From Gemmatimonas phototrophica (GTDB lineage Bacteria > Gemmatimonadota > Gemmatimonadetes > Gemmatimonadales > Gemmatimonadaceae), in contig CAMBNV010000003.1 in assembly GCA_945869195.1 (NCBI GenBank), positions 1 to 64,000 of the forward strand: a stretch of DNA of 64,000 nt. Reading direction: 5' to 3'. This document shows, piece by piece, positions 52,824-62,015 of the stretch; within the stretch, counting starts at the first letter, position 1; every line of letters starts with the position of its first letter. The notes below the pieces were generated by a model. The model saw only the letters and a list, made by a program, of their open reading frames with translations, did no database searches and had not been told where the DNA came from. Position numbers and translations under genes: made by a program.

Positions 52824-55800
52824 ATGGGACGCCGCCGACTCGTTGTGCTCGTGAGCGCCCTGCTGATGCTCGTCATCGGGGCGGCTCTGGTCGGCGCATT
52901 TGTCGCGGCGACCCAGAGCGCGGGTGGGCGCGACTTCATTCGGCGCGTAGTTCAGGCGCAGCTCTCCCGCTCCGTGGAGGGTACACTCCGGCTGGGGATG
53001 CTCCATGGCTCGTTCATCACCGACCTCGTGGTCGACTCCATCGAGATACGCGACGACGGTGATTCACTCTTCGCCGCGACGGGGCCAATCCGCGTAACGT
53101 TTGATCCGCGGGACCTGATGGATGGACGACTGATTCTCCGGACCGTTGAGTTCACGCGTCCCCGCGTAGGCGTGCGGCGCGACGTCGACGGCATCTGGAA
53201 CATCGAGAAGCTCTGGCCTAAGCCCATCACGCCTCGTGGTGCCAAGCGTCCGTCGTCGTTCGGCAGCGTCTTCGTCCTTGAGCAGGTGTCAGTGCGCGGG
53301 GGTGAGTTCTGGGCGACGATGCCCTGGGTGCCGTCTGACACGCTTCGCGGGGCCGCTCGCGAGGCGGTCATCGCGACGGCGCTCGGCGATGGCATCTCCG
53401 AAACGCGCCGCGCCGGTGCGCGTAGGTTCACGCGCACCTTCCGCTGGCGCAACATCGCCGCCGACCTCCCGCGCATTCGTCTGTCGTATCCCGATTCTTC
53501 GGGACGGGTCATCGACGTCGCGCGTCTCGACGTCGCCGAGTCAAACCCACCGTTCAGATTCCGCGACGTGCAGGGCGCCCTGCGCTGGGTGGGCGACTCG
53601 ATCTGGTTCAACTTCCCTCGATTCGCGCTCACGAGCTCGACGGGTCGCGCGAACGGTAAGGTCTGGTGGGCCCCGGGCGCGGTACCCAACTATCGGGTGC
53701 ACGTCGTGGGCGACTCGGTCTCGCTCGCTGACGTGGCGTGGATCGCGCCCTCGCTCCCCACCGAGGGGGGCGGACGCCTAACGCTCGACATCCGCAATGC
53801 GCCAGGGATTCGCGACGGACTCGAGTACGTGATCAGCGGGTTGGACGTGCGGTCGCACGCCTCGCGGGTGCGCGGAAAGATGACCTGGGTGATCGGCGGT
53901 CCGGTCGCGGTGATGAAGGACGTCGACCTCGAGGCACTGCCGGTCGACTTTCAGTTGATCGAGCGTTTCAATCAGGCGCCGCTCGCGTATCCATTCGCCG
54001 GTCAGCTGACGGGGCGCCTGCGCGGGCGAGGCGGGCCGCTGAACCGGTTCATGATCGACGACCTACGCCTCCTGTTCCGCGACGGCAACGTCTTGGGGGC
54101 AGTCGCAGAGGGACGCGCCCAGGGCGAGATCGACATCCTCGAGCCGGCCAACGCGACCTTCCGCGGTTTCACCGTCGCGCTCGACTCGTTCGACTTGCGC
54201 ACGCCGCAGGCAGTGATTCCCGACTTCCCTGCGCTCGCTGGGCAACTCATGGGTCGTGCCCAGTTGGACTCGTCCTGGCTTGACCTGCGGTTTTCCGGCG
54301 CCGACCTGACGCACAAGGATGGTGCTCTCCCGGAGTCCCGGTTCACAGGCCGTGGACGGATTACCTCGGGTGGGATCGAGATGGCGTACGACGTGGACTT
54401 CGAGGCGGAGCCGCTCTCGATGACGACGCTTTCGAAATCCTTCCCCGCGGTGCCGCTGCGCGGCGAGTTTTCGGGACGACTGAAGGCGTCTGGCACGCTC
54501 CGCGATCTCTTGGTCGTCACCGACCTCTCGAGCGAAGCCGGGCGGATCACGGCTGACCTTCGGCTCGACGCCGAAGCGCCACGCTACCAGCTCAGCGGAG
54601 AGGCGCAGCTGACGCAGCTGGATCCGCAGGTCGCGTTCGATGATCTGCGTATGCCGAGCGGAGAACTAACGGCGCGATTCCTCGCCGATCTCGTTGGCGA
54701 CTCGCTCGCTGATCTCTCAGGGACTGCGGCGGTCCTCCTCGACCGATCGACGCTCTCGGGTGTTCGCATCTTCGCCGGCGATGGGCGACTGCGGTTCGCC
54801 GACGGCAAGGCGCTCCTCGACACGGTGCATCTGGAGACGACGGCGTTTGAGATCGACGCGACGGGCGCACTCGGTTTGCATGCCGGGCGAGCCGACTCGG
54901 TGTCGGTGCGCGCCCGCGTCGACTCGCTCGGTGGATTTCGTCCATGGATCGCGAGCAACGTCTCCGACTCGCTCGCGGGCGCGATGCGCCTTGATGGTCT
55001 CGCGAAGGGTTGGGTGCGCGACTTCTCTTTCGACGCGACCCTCGACGGCGCGGGCTGGCTGAGTGGCGGTTCGGACATCCGTCTCGTCACCGGGGAGGCC
55101 GAACTCACTGGGCTTCCCAGCGCGCCGAAGGGGACGATCGCTATCTCTGCCGACACGATGCGCGCGGCCGGCTTCGCGATCAACCGCGCGTTCATTCGTG
55201 GGACGCTCGACGGGACTGGGAGCGGTATTGTCGATGTCGACGTCGCGGGTGCGAACGGTACGCGGGCCGAGGCGCGAGCGCTCGTCGGTAGGTCGGACGA
55301 CTCAATCCGCGTCGTGCTCGATTCGCTCCTGCTGAGGACGCGCCAGCACCGCTGGTCGCTTGCTGGCCCCTCGGTGCTGTTGAGCGGACCGCAGGGCTTC
55401 TTCGTCGATTCGCTTGTACTCGCCGGCAGCGACGCCTCGCAACTCCGGATGATGGGCAGTGTTCCGCGCGACGGGGCGCTCGACTTCCGCGTCACCGCAC
55501 ACGGACTCCCCGTCTCCGACTTCGCAGAGCTGCTGCAGATCAGCGGCACGCACGAAGGCCGGATCGACCTCGACGGTCGCTTGCAGGGCACGCGGGCCGT
55601 TCCGACGCTTGAGGCTCTGGCCTCGATGCGGAACGGCCTGATCGGCGGGGTGCGTCTCGACACGCTGGACGCGACGATGACGGCCGCGGCGGACATGCTC
55701 CACTTCGGTGCGACGCTCGGTTCGCCACTCCAGCCAATGATGCGGGCCGAGGGCACACTGCCGCTCGCGATGCGCCTCGACGGCGCCGGCGCGGCGATGC

Positions 55801-57356
55801 TCGAGAATGCGCCCGTGCGCGCGACCCTGCGCGCCGACTCCGTGAGCCTTCGCATCCTCGAGACGTTCACCAAGCGGAGCACCGGTGACCCCGGCAACTT
55901 CGCACTCAACCTAGACGTCAGCGGACTCTGGAGCCGGCCGCGCCTGGACGGTCGACTGCTCGTGCGCAACGGTGATTTGCTGATCGCGCCGCTCGGCGAT
56001 GTGCGCTGGCGCAATATCACCGCCGACATCGGATTGAGCGGCGACAGCATAGCAATCCGCCTGCTCTCCGCGACGTCAAGCACCGAAGGCCGCGAAGGTC
56101 GTGCCTCCGTCTCCGGCTGGATGACGATTCCGGATCTCGACAACCCCGGTTTTGACGTGACAGTCCGGGCCAACGCGTTCCACGCCTACAACGTGCCCAA
56201 TGTCGCCGACATCGATCTCTCGGACAGTCTCCGGATCAATGGGAGCCTGAGGGCGGCAACGCTCCGCGGCGGACTCACTGCCGACCGCGCGATTATCAGC
56301 ATTCCTGAGATCGCAACCAAGAGTGTGATCTCGCTCGCCGAATTCGATCGCTTCGGTCTGCTCGACACCACGCGCCTACTCGACCGCCGCTTGGCTCCAC
56401 GCGCTCCGTCGGTCTTCTTGCAAAACCTCGCGGTGCGGGACGTACCGATCCAGATGGGACGCGACGTCTGGTTGCGTTCGGAGGAAGCGAACATTAACCT
56501 CGGCGGTCAGGTCTCGATCATGCGGGCGCAAGCCGTGCGGGCGCGTTCCAACGGTGAGGTGCAGCTCGCAATCACCGGTGCACTACAGACCGTGCGCGGT
56601 ACCTACCGACTCGATCTCGGGCCGGTGCAGCGCACATTCGAGGTCGAACAGGGCGAGATCCGGTGGTTCGGCGACGCTGACTACGTCTTCAATCCGTCGC
56701 TGGATATCGCCGCGATGCACACCGTGCGACAGTACAGCAAGCAGGGGTCGCAGCCCGATGTACATGTGCGTGTGAACATCGGCGGCACGCTGCTCGACCC
56801 GTCTGCCGCGCTCTCCTCGCCTGATTCGACTCGCGTGAAAAACACCGATCTGATCAGCTATCTGGTCACTGGCGGCCCGAGCTTCGCGATTGGTGATCGT
56901 GATGCGAACTACACCTCGACGGCGGCCCGCGTGCTGCTCAGCTCGCTGGGGAGTGTGCTCGGCGGCAAGGCCGGCGGACTCTGCGATGATGCGCGACTCT
57001 CGACGTCTGGAATTCAGGAGGGTGGGCAGGGGATCGTCGGCAGCACGGCGGCGGTACTCGAAGGCACGCGCTTTAATTGCGGCAAGCAGCTTGGCGATCG
57101 CGCCTTCGTTCGTCTCGACGCCGGTCTCTGTCAGGTGGGCCAGTTCGTGCAGGGAGGTGGTAGCGGTACGGCATCTGCGTTCGCGAACTCGATCGGCATC
57201 AAGGTTGATTACCTTATGAATTCTGGCCTGACATTGTCCGCAGGCGTCGAGCCGCCGACCAGTGCCGTGCTCTGCACGCAGAGCGTCAATGCGCGAGGGT
57301 TTGTTCCGACTCCGCAACAGTTCGGATTCGACCTCTTCCGTGCCTGGCGGTTCTAG
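52824..57356 (+). CDS. tamB: TamB-type translocation/assembly protein
   Basis: A 1510-residue inner-membrane-anchored periplasmic bridge protein. An N-terminal membrane segment (VLVSALLMLVIGAALVGAFVAAT) is followed by AsmA-like start, long beta-rich repeats resembling VPS13-like grooves (LTLDIRNAPGIRDG, GMLHGSFITDLVVDSIEIRDDGDSL), and the conserved TamB C-terminal domain (GEVQLAITGALQTVRGTYRLDLGPVQRTFEVEQGEIRWFGDADYVFNPSLDIAAM and RVNIGGTLLDPSAALSSPDSTRVKNTDLISYLVTGGPSF). Begins 3 nt after tamA. Predicted to link the inner membrane to the Omp85 partner for outer-membrane biogenesis or phospholipid transport. Confidence 0.93.
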   Translation: MGRRRLVVLVSALLMLVIGAALVGAFVAATQSAGGRDFIRRVVQAQLSRSVEGTLRLGMLHGSFITDLVVDSIEIRDDGDSLFAATGPIRVTFDPRDLMDGRLILRTVEFTRPRVGVRRDVDGIWNIEKLWPKPITPRGAKRPSSFGSVFVLEQVSVRGGEFWATMPWVPSDTLRGAAREAVIATALGDGISETRRAGARRFTRTFRWRNIAADLPRIRLSYPDSSGRVIDVARLDVAESNPPFRFRDVQGALRWVGDSIWFNFPRFALTSSTGRANGKVWWAPGAVPNYRVHVVGDSVSLADVAWIAPSLPTEGGGRLTLDIRNAPGIRDGLEYVISGLDVRSHASRVRGKMTWVIGGPVAVMKDVDLEALPVDFQLIERFNQAPLAYPFAGQLTGRLRGRGGPLNRFMIDDLRLLFRDGNVLGAVAEGRAQGEIDILEPANATFRGFTVALDSFDLRTPQAVIPDFPALAGQLMGRAQLDSSWLDLRFSGADLTHKDGALPESRFTGRGRITSGGIEMAYDVDFEAEPLSMTTLSKSFPAVPLRGEFSGRLKASGTLRDLLVVTDLSSEAGRITADLRLDAEAPRYQLSGEAQLTQLDPQVAFDDLRMPSGELTARFLADLVGDSLADLSGTAAVLLDRSTLSGVRIFAGDGRLRFADGKALLDTVHLETTAFEIDATGALGLHAGRADSVSVRARVDSLGGFRPWIASNVSDSLAGAMRLDGLAKGWVRDFSFDATLDGAGWLSGGSDIRLVTGEAELTGLPSAPKGTIAISADTMRAAGFAINRAFIRGTLDGTGSGIVDVDVAGANGTRAEARALVGRSDDSIRVVLDSLLLRTRQHRWSLAGPSVLLSGPQGFFVDSLVLAGSDASQLRMMGSVPRDGALDFRVTAHGLPVSDFAELLQISGTHEGRIDLDGRLQGTRAVPTLEALASMRNGLIGGVRLDTLDATMTAAADMLHFGATLGSPLQPMMRAEGTLPLAMRLDGAGAAMLENAPVRATLRADSVSLRILETFTKRSTGDPGNFALNLDVSGLWSRPRLDGRLLVRNGDLLIAPLGDVRWRNITADIGLSGDSIAIRLLSATSSTEGREGRASVSGWMTIPDLDNPGFDVTVRANAFHAYNVPNVADIDLSDSLRINGSLRAATLRGGLTADRAIISIPEIATKSVISLAEFDRFGLLDTTRLLDRRLAPRAPSVFLQNLAVRDVPIQMGRDVWLRSEEANINLGGQVSIMRAQAVRARSNGEVQLAITGALQTVRGTYRLDLGPVQRTFEVEQGEIRWFGDADYVFNPSLDIAAMHTVRQYSKQGSQPDVHVRVNIGGTLLDPSAALSSPDSTRVKNTDLISYLVTGGPSFAIGDRDANYTSTAARVLLSSLGSVLGGKAGGLCDDARLSTSGIQEGGQGIVGSTAAVLEGTRFNCGKQLGDRAFVRLDAGLCQVGQFVQGGGSGTASAFANSIGIKVDYLMNSGLTLSAGVEPPTSAVLCTQSVNARGFVPTPQQFGFDLFRAWRF

Positions 57357-57359
57357 TAT

Positions 57360-57379
57360 GAATCGCGCGAACGCGATTC
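57360..57379 (+). terminator. 8-bp hairpin right after tamB
   Basis: GAATCGCG and CGCGATTC pair perfectly around CGAA, four bases after the tamB stop, followed by CTTGG. No U-run, so it is a weak intrinsic terminator or RNA 3'-end structure. The remaining 200 nt to the P1 peptidase contain only a 5-bp GTGCC/GGCAC repeat and no credible gene. Confidence 0.5.
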
Positions 57380-57582
57380 CTTGGTCTGCCGTGCCTGCGG
57401 CACCCAGTTGCGATCAGGGGAGGGGTCGTGGTGCGAGCACAGCGAAACCTTCGTGAGCCCGATTTGTACGTGAAGCGGTGTGACGCGTTGCAGGAGTGCT
57501 TTCGCTGCGCTCAAGCAGGGTGCGTCCAGTCAGCTCTCAACGTCGTGATCCACCGGACCACCCTCAACGCGAGTCGCCGCCA

Positions 57583-58536
57583 ATGACATCTCTCTCTCGC
57601 TTCGGACTCGCGGTCGGGCATGCGGCCGATCCGAACGGCGGTACGGGCTGCACCGTCGTCCGTGGGATCAGTGCGCCGCACCGCGCTGCCGTGGCCGTGA
57701 TTGGCCGCGCCACGGGCTCACGCGAACTCGCGCTGCTCGAGCCCGGGCATCTCGTGGAACGAGTGGATGCGATCATGCTTGCAGGCGGCTCGGCCTACGG
57801 TCTCGATGCCGCCGCCGGCGTGATGCGCTGGATGGAAGCGCGAGGTCGTGGCTTCGCGGTGGCTGGCGGCGTGGTGCCGATTGTTCCAGCGGCGGTGCTC
57901 TTTGACCTCGAACCCTGTGGTCGATTCGACGCGCGTCCCACGGCGGCGATGGGCGAATCCGCCTGTGATCGCGCGACGAGCGAGAACATCGACGAAGGGT
58001 CGGTAGGCGCGGGGACGGGCCTTACGGTTGGCAAGGCGCTCGGAAGGGGCGGCGCCATGAAGGGGGGCTTCGGCCTTGCTGTGTGCGAATCCAATTCGTG
58101 CGCCGCCGCTGCGATGGTCGCGGTGAACGCGTTTGGTGACGTGCGAGACGTTAGCGGAAGGATCATCGCCGGGGCGCGGACACCAGGCGGTACGTTCGCC
58201 GACACGGCGCGCCTGCTCGCCGCTGGGAGTCTTGATCCTGCGTTCGGCGCGGCGGCTCCCAACACGACCCTCGCGGTAGTGGCAGTCGACGCGGCCTTCT
58301 CTCGTGTGGAGTTGCAACAGATCGCGCGGGCCGGGACGGCAGCGTATCACCGCCGTATCACACCGGCCGGTTCGAGCGTAGACGGCGACATTGTCTTCGC
58401 GCTCTCGCCAATGGACGGCCCGCGTGCGCCACTGGTACAGGCCGAGATGTTGGTTGTGGCCGCGCTCGAGGAGGCGATCGAGCGGGCGGTGAGGTTAGCA
58501 ATCGGACGCGATGGCGTCCCCGGGATTGCCGACTAG
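57583..58536 (+). CDS. P1 family peptidase (DmpA/NylC-like N-terminal nucleophile hydrolase)
   Basis: A 317-residue self-processing hydrolase from ATG 57583 (MTSLSRFGLAVGHAADPNGGTGCTVV). The family pattern GxCTVV, GSAYGLDAAAGVMRWME, GSVGAGTGLTVGKALGRGGAMKGGFG and, near residue 228, APNTTLAVVAVDAAF are present. Asn227-Thr228 is the expected autocleavage site, freeing Thr as the nucleophile, as in NylC. Members cleave N-terminal D-amino acids, beta-peptides or nylon oligomers; specificity here is open. No signal peptide. Confidence 0.9.
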   Translation: MTSLSRFGLAVGHAADPNGGTGCTVVRGISAPHRAAVAVIGRATGSRELALLEPGHLVERVDAIMLAGGSAYGLDAAAGVMRWMEARGRGFAVAGGVVPIVPAAVLFDLEPCGRFDARPTAAMGESACDRATSENIDEGSVGAGTGLTVGKALGRGGAMKGGFGLAVCESNSCAAAAMVAVNAFGDVRDVSGRIIAGARTPGGTFADTARLLAAGSLDPAFGAAAPNTTLAVVAVDAAFSRVELQQIARAGTAAYHRRITPAGSSVDGDIVFALSPMDGPRAPLVQAEMLVVAALEEAIERAVRLAIGRDGVPGIAD

Positions 58537-58542
58537 CCCCTC

Positions 58543-58968
58543 TTAGGAGACTAACCCGCCCATGGCGGGCAGCGCCACAGGACCCGAGCGAACGTGCAAT
58601 AGGAGCTCAGCGCAGAGATTGCTGTCGAGCACCACACGCATCACATGCGTTCCCGCTTCCTGGATCGGTAGGTCGATCGCGGCGATGACCGGCACGTCGA
58701 GCTCGGTCGCTCCTGGCGGCGGCGTTCCCACCTCGAGTTCGCCAGAGGAGGACCAGATTTCGTTCCCGCTCGGACCAAACCATCCAAAGCCCAGCGTGTG
58801 GCGGCCGATATCCCTCGGTAGCGCTTTGAGGCGGACCACCATGGTGGCGCGCGGATGCACGGACGGGAGGGTGGCGACCTGCAGCGCATCGAACACGCCG
58901 AGGATGTTGAGTTTTCCTTCCTGCGAGATGTTCGCGGCGTCCGCGAAGAGAGCAAATGAGACATGCAT
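58543..58968 (-). CDS. Conserved small protein, DUF6941-like
   Basis: A 141-residue cytoplasmic protein starting MHVSFALFADAANISQEGKLNILGVFDAL, a beginning I associate with the DUF6941 family of unknown function found in many phyla. Body looks beta-rich (TMVVRLKALPRDIGRHTLGFGWFGP, ELDVPVIAAIDLPIQEAGTHVMRVVLDSNLCAEL). Convergent with the P1 peptidase gene (stop codons about 7 nt apart) and divergent from the EamA gene. No function is proposed. Confidence 0.7.
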   Translation of the reverse strand: MHVSFALFADAANISQEGKLNILGVFDALQVATLPSVHPRATMVVRLKALPRDIGRHTLGFGWFGPSGNEIWSSSGELEVGTPPPGATELDVPVIAAIDLPIQEAGTHVMRVVLDSNLCAELLLHVRSGPVALPAMGGLVS

Positions 58969-59027
58969 GAAATGAAGCTAGCCAGCGGGCAGCTCCTCTG
59001 CCTGAGACGTCTGGTTAGTTTTTACCT

Positions 59028-59927
59028 ATGTCCTCCGCCGAGCATTCCCTCCTGTCCCACCGCTCCGTCTCACATATGACCGAGCTGAGCCTCCTGTTGA
59101 TGGCTGTGATCTGGGGCGTGAACTTCTCGGTGGTGAAGTACGGGACACAGGTCATGGAGCCGCTCGCCTACAACGCGCTGCGGCTGTCACTGGCCTGCGC
59201 GGTGCTGCTCGCGATCGCGACCTGGCGGCCCGGCAAGAGGCCGATCGCGTCCGACCGTTGGCGGCTAATGGCACTCGGTGTGGTTGGGCACTCCTTTTAC
59301 CAGATCCTCTTCATCTATGGCATCACACGCACGCGAGCCGGCACGGCTGCGCTCGTCGTGGCGGCGAGCCCAGCGGCGGTGGCGCTCGTCGCGCGCGTGT
59401 GTGGTCACGACAGGCTCTCAGCGCGCGCCACCGCCGGGCTCGCTATCTCGATCGTTGGCGTCTTTCTCGTGCTCGGCGACTCTATCAGCGCCAACGGGCC
59501 ATCGCATTTCGTTGGTGATCTCCTGATTCTCGGCGCCGTCGTCTGCTGGGCCTTTTTCAGCAACGGGCTCGTCGCGATCACGCAGCGCGTCGACGCGCTG
59601 CAGGTCGCCGCGTGGACGCTCGTCGGTGGTGTGGGCCCGATCATACTGGTCGGGACTCCTCAACTGCTACGCGTCGAGTGGACCGACGTGACGCTGCTGA
59701 CCTGGGCGGCCGTGTTCTACTCTGGGGTCATGGCGATGGTCGTCGCGAGTCTGCTCTGGTACCGCGGGGTCCATCTGATCGGGCCCACACGCACGTCGAT
59801 GTTCGGCAATCTTCAGCCGCTCGTCGCGGTCGTGGTGGCGTGGCTCGTACTCGGAGAGGTGCCGACGATGTTGCAGGGCGCGGGCGCCGCCACGGTGCTC
59901 GGCGGCCTCTATCTCTCCCGTCGATGA
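59028..59927 (+). CDS. EamA family (drug/metabolite) transporter
   Basis: A 299-residue membrane protein with ten hydrophobic spans in two EamA repeats: LSLLLMAVIWGVNFSVVKYG to FLVLGDSIS, and LLILGAVVCWAFFSNGLVAIT to GGLYLSRR, with the GPTRTSMFGNLQPLVAVVVAWLVLGE end pattern of the DMT superfamily. Likely exports an amino acid or metabolite. ATG at 59028; an internal ATG at 59076 would drop 16 polar residues. Ends in an ATGA overlap with the HAD phosphatase gene. Confidence 0.9.
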   Translation: MSSAEHSLLSHRSVSHMTELSLLLMAVIWGVNFSVVKYGTQVMEPLAYNALRLSLACAVLLAIATWRPGKRPIASDRWRLMALGVVGHSFYQILFIYGITRTRAGTAALVVAASPAAVALVARVCGHDRLSARATAGLAISIVGVFLVLGDSISANGPSHFVGDLLILGAVVCWAFFSNGLVAITQRVDALQVAAWTLVGGVGPIILVGTPQLLRVEWTDVTLLTWAAVFYSGVMAMVVASLLWYRGVHLIGPTRTSMFGNLQPLVAVVVAWLVLGEVPTMLQGAGAATVLGGLYLSRR

Positions 59928-60619
59928 AACGCATCGTTCTCTTCGACATCGACGGGACGCTGCTCCTCAGCCACGGCGCCGGCCGCACCGCGATGGAGGC
60001 TGCGCTCGTCGGAACCTTCGGCACGCCGGGACCGTCGACCTACCGTTACGACGGCAAGACCGACAAGCTCATCGTGCGCGAGACGATGCGCGCCGAGGGG
60101 TTTTCGGACGCAGTCATTGATGCACAGATGCCCCTGGTACTCGAACGGTATCTCGCGGGACTGGACACCGCCCTCGCCGACGTCACGCGTCAGGCGTACG
60201 CGCTCCCCGGAATCCGCGCGATTGTCGACGCAGTCGAGCGCGCCGACGACCTGGTGCTCGGGCTCCTCACGGGCAACGTCGTCACTGGGGCCCGCGCGAA
60301 ACTGCGCGCGGTCGCGCTTGAGTTCGACCGGTTCGTGGTTGGCGCCTTCGGGTCGGACCATGAGGATCGCCCTCAGCTCCCGCCCATCGCGCGCGAACGT
60401 GCCAGCAGGCTGCTCGGCTACGACGTACCGGGCGACCGGCTCGTGATCATCGGCGACACGCCGGCCGACATTCACTGCGGCCGCGGCGTCGGTGCACGCG
60501 CGATCGCAGTCGCCACTGGCGGCTACACGGTTACGCAACTCGCCGCGCACGATCCGGCGGCTACGTTTGCCAATCTATCCGACACGCCGTTAGTGCTCGA
60601 GGCAATCCGCGATGCGTGA
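59924..60619 (+). CDS. HAD superfamily phosphatase
   Basis: A 231-residue hydrolase (MKRIVLFDIDGTLLLSHGAGRTAMEAA) with normal motifs: I LFDIDGTLL (DxD), II LGLLTGNV, III ARERASRLLG-type Lys segment, IV IIGDTPADIHCGRGVGA. This subgroup (phosphoglycolate phosphatase-like, PGP/Gph) acts on small phosphorylated metabolites. Translational coupling: ATGA overlap with the EamA gene and 8-nt overlap with the CYTH gene. Confidence 0.9.
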   Translation: MKRIVLFDIDGTLLLSHGAGRTAMEAALVGTFGTPGPSTYRYDGKTDKLIVRETMRAEGFSDAVIDAQMPLVLERYLAGLDTALADVTRQAYALPGIRAIVDAVERADDLVLGLLTGNVVTGARAKLRAVALEFDRFVVGAFGSDHEDRPQLPPIARERASRLLGYDVPGDRLVIIGDTPADIHCGRGVGARAIAVATGGYTVTQLAAHDPAATFANLSDTPLVLEAIRDA

Positions 60620-61202
60620 GGTTGAACTCAAGGGCATTGTTCCCGACCTGGAAGCCACGCGTGCGGCGTTGCGGACGGCGGGGGCACTGCTCAGCTACAA
60701 AGGCCGCCTCGAAGACAAGCGCTATGACACGCCGGAGCGTGCGCTGGCACTCCGGGATCACGTGCTGCGATTGCGCGTCTATCGTGACACCACGGTGCGC
60801 GCGATGCTCGACTGGAAGGGACCCACCACCTACCAAGACGGCTATAAAGTCCGCGAAGAGCACTCGGTGAGCCTTGGCCATCCGGACGATCTCGCACTGA
60901 TGCTTGAACGCCTCGGGTATGTGGTCACGCGTGAGATCGATCGCGAGATTGAGCAGTACACGGTGGCAGGCGCCACCGTGCGGATTGAGCGGTATCCCCG
61001 CATGGATGTGCTCGTCGAAGTCGAGGGCGAGCCAGACGCGATCGAACGAGGCATCGTCTTGCTTGCCCTGCCGCGCGCCTTGTTTACCTCAGAGCGCTTG
61101 CCAGACTACGTCCGGCACTTCGAGGACCGAACCGGCCAGCGCGCGGCGATCTGTGATCGCGAACTCACGGGCGACTATCGCTACTCCGCGACCGATGCCT
61201 GA
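60612..61202 (+). CDS. CYTH-domain protein (class IV adenylate cyclase/thiamine triphosphatase-like)
   Basis: A 196-residue CYTH protein with the ExExK signature near its start (REVELKG), then KRYDTPERALALRDHVLRLRVYRD, AMLDWKGP, GYKVREEHSV and VRIERYPRMDVLVEVEG, the alternating charged strands of the triphosphate tunnel. Family members hydrolyse or cyclise triphosphates; class IV adenylate cyclases have this size. Overlaps the HAD gene upstream by 8 nt and the unknown 131-residue gene downstream by 8 nt. Confidence 0.88.
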   Translation: MREVELKGIVPDLEATRAALRTAGALLSYKGRLEDKRYDTPERALALRDHVLRLRVYRDTTVRAMLDWKGPTTYQDGYKVREEHSVSLGHPDDLALMLERLGYVVTREIDREIEQYTVAGATVRIERYPRMDVLVEVEGEPDAIERGIVLLALPRALFTSERLPDYVRHFEDRTGQRAAICDRELTGDYRYSATDA

Positions 61203-61590
61203 GTGTGTGCTCCCCGACTTTACGCGATCACTGCGCGGACTCGCGGTACCCTCCGCGGCCGGTTCGGCTCATGATTGGGTGTGCAATCGACTGATTCAAG
61301 CACGGACTGCGGCGAACAGGGTCCACACGGTCGAGGTACAGGTCGCGGCATTCGACGCAGTGCGTCTCGAGCGCGGGTTTCGCGATGCGATCACCGGCCT
61401 GCAGGGGGGGGCGACAACGACGCGGGCCGCCGCTGCGGACGATTGCAACCGGGCGTGGGAGCGCTGGGTGCTGGCGGTGCAGCGCGTCTTCGACACCGCG
61501 GACGATTGGAGTCGTGCGGTGCTCCCAGGGCTCGGAGATGCACGCGGACGAAACGGTGGCTTCTGGCGCTGCCTCCTCAGGAGGAACTGA
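61195..61590 (+). CDS. Unknown 131-residue protein between CYTH and AcpS genes
   Basis: I do not recognise this protein (MPECVLPDFTRSLRGLAVPSAAGSAHDWVCNRLIQ). It is soluble-looking and helical, with Trp/Cys positions (HDWVCN, NRAWERWVLAVQ, FWRCLL). It is translationally embedded: its ATG overlaps the CYTH stop by 8 nt and its last base overlaps the acpS ATG (TGATG). The long track ORF 60904-61590 extends it upstream into the CYTH gene and is not preferred. Codon usage matches the neighbours, so it is probably a real gene. Confidence 0.6.
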   Translation: MPECVLPDFTRSLRGLAVPSAAGSAHDWVCNRLIQARTAANRVHTVEVQVAAFDAVRLERGFRDAITGLQGGATTTRAAAADDCNRAWERWVLAVQRVFDTADDWSRAVLPGLGDARGRNGGFWRCLLRRN

Positions 61591-61970
61591 TGATTCTCGG
61601 TATTGGATTCGATCTCGTCTCGATCGGACGCGTCGAGGCGATGCTCGCGCGCCAGGAACAGCGCGTGCTCGATCGGCTGTTCACGGCCCACGAGCAGGAG
61701 TACGCGCGCGCGCGTGCCCGTCCGGCGATGCACCTCTCGGCGCGCCTCGCGGCGAAGGAGGCGGCCTTCAAAGCACTCACTGGCAGTGACGAGGCGAAGC
61801 TAATCGGGTGGAAGGAGGCCGAGGTACGGCGCGGTGAAGACGGTCCGCCACTCCTCCACTTCACCGGACGCGCAGCGGCGAGGGCCGCCGAGCTGGGCGT
61901 GGTGCGCGTGCACCTGACGCTGTCGCACACGGATGAGACTGCGGGTGCGGTCGTCATCCTCGAGTCGTAG
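61590..61970 (+). CDS. acpS: Holo-[acyl-carrier-protein] synthase
   Basis: Transfers 4'-phosphopantetheine from CoA to acyl carrier protein. 126 residues from ATG 61590, with AGGAGG five nt upstream. Metal/CoA residues are in ILGIGFDLVSIGRVEAML (Asp) and HLSARLAAKEAAFKALTG (Glu, Lys); C-terminal HLTLSHTDETAGAVVIL is the usual end. Typical length for AcpS. Convergent with lgt 45 nt downstream. Confidence 0.95.
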   Translation: MILGIGFDLVSIGRVEAMLARQEQRVLDRLFTAHEQEYARARARPAMHLSARLAAKEAAFKALTGSDEAKLIGWKEAEVRRGEDGPPLLHFTGRAAARAAELGVVRVHLTLSHTDETAGAVVILES

Positions 61971-62015
61971 GGCGTCGTCTCGCGAGGGCGCGGCGACGGA
62001 TACTGGCGCCGCTGA

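Noticed and set aside
57358-57456. 32-codon ORF MNRANAIPWSAVPAAPSC after tamB
   Set aside because: Begins within the tamB 3' hairpin, has no ribosome-binding site and no hydrophobic or conserved feature.
60904-61194. Upstream part of the 228-residue plus ORF 60904-61590
   Set aside because: Lies inside the CYTH gene in another frame; the 131-residue ORF from 61195 suffices.
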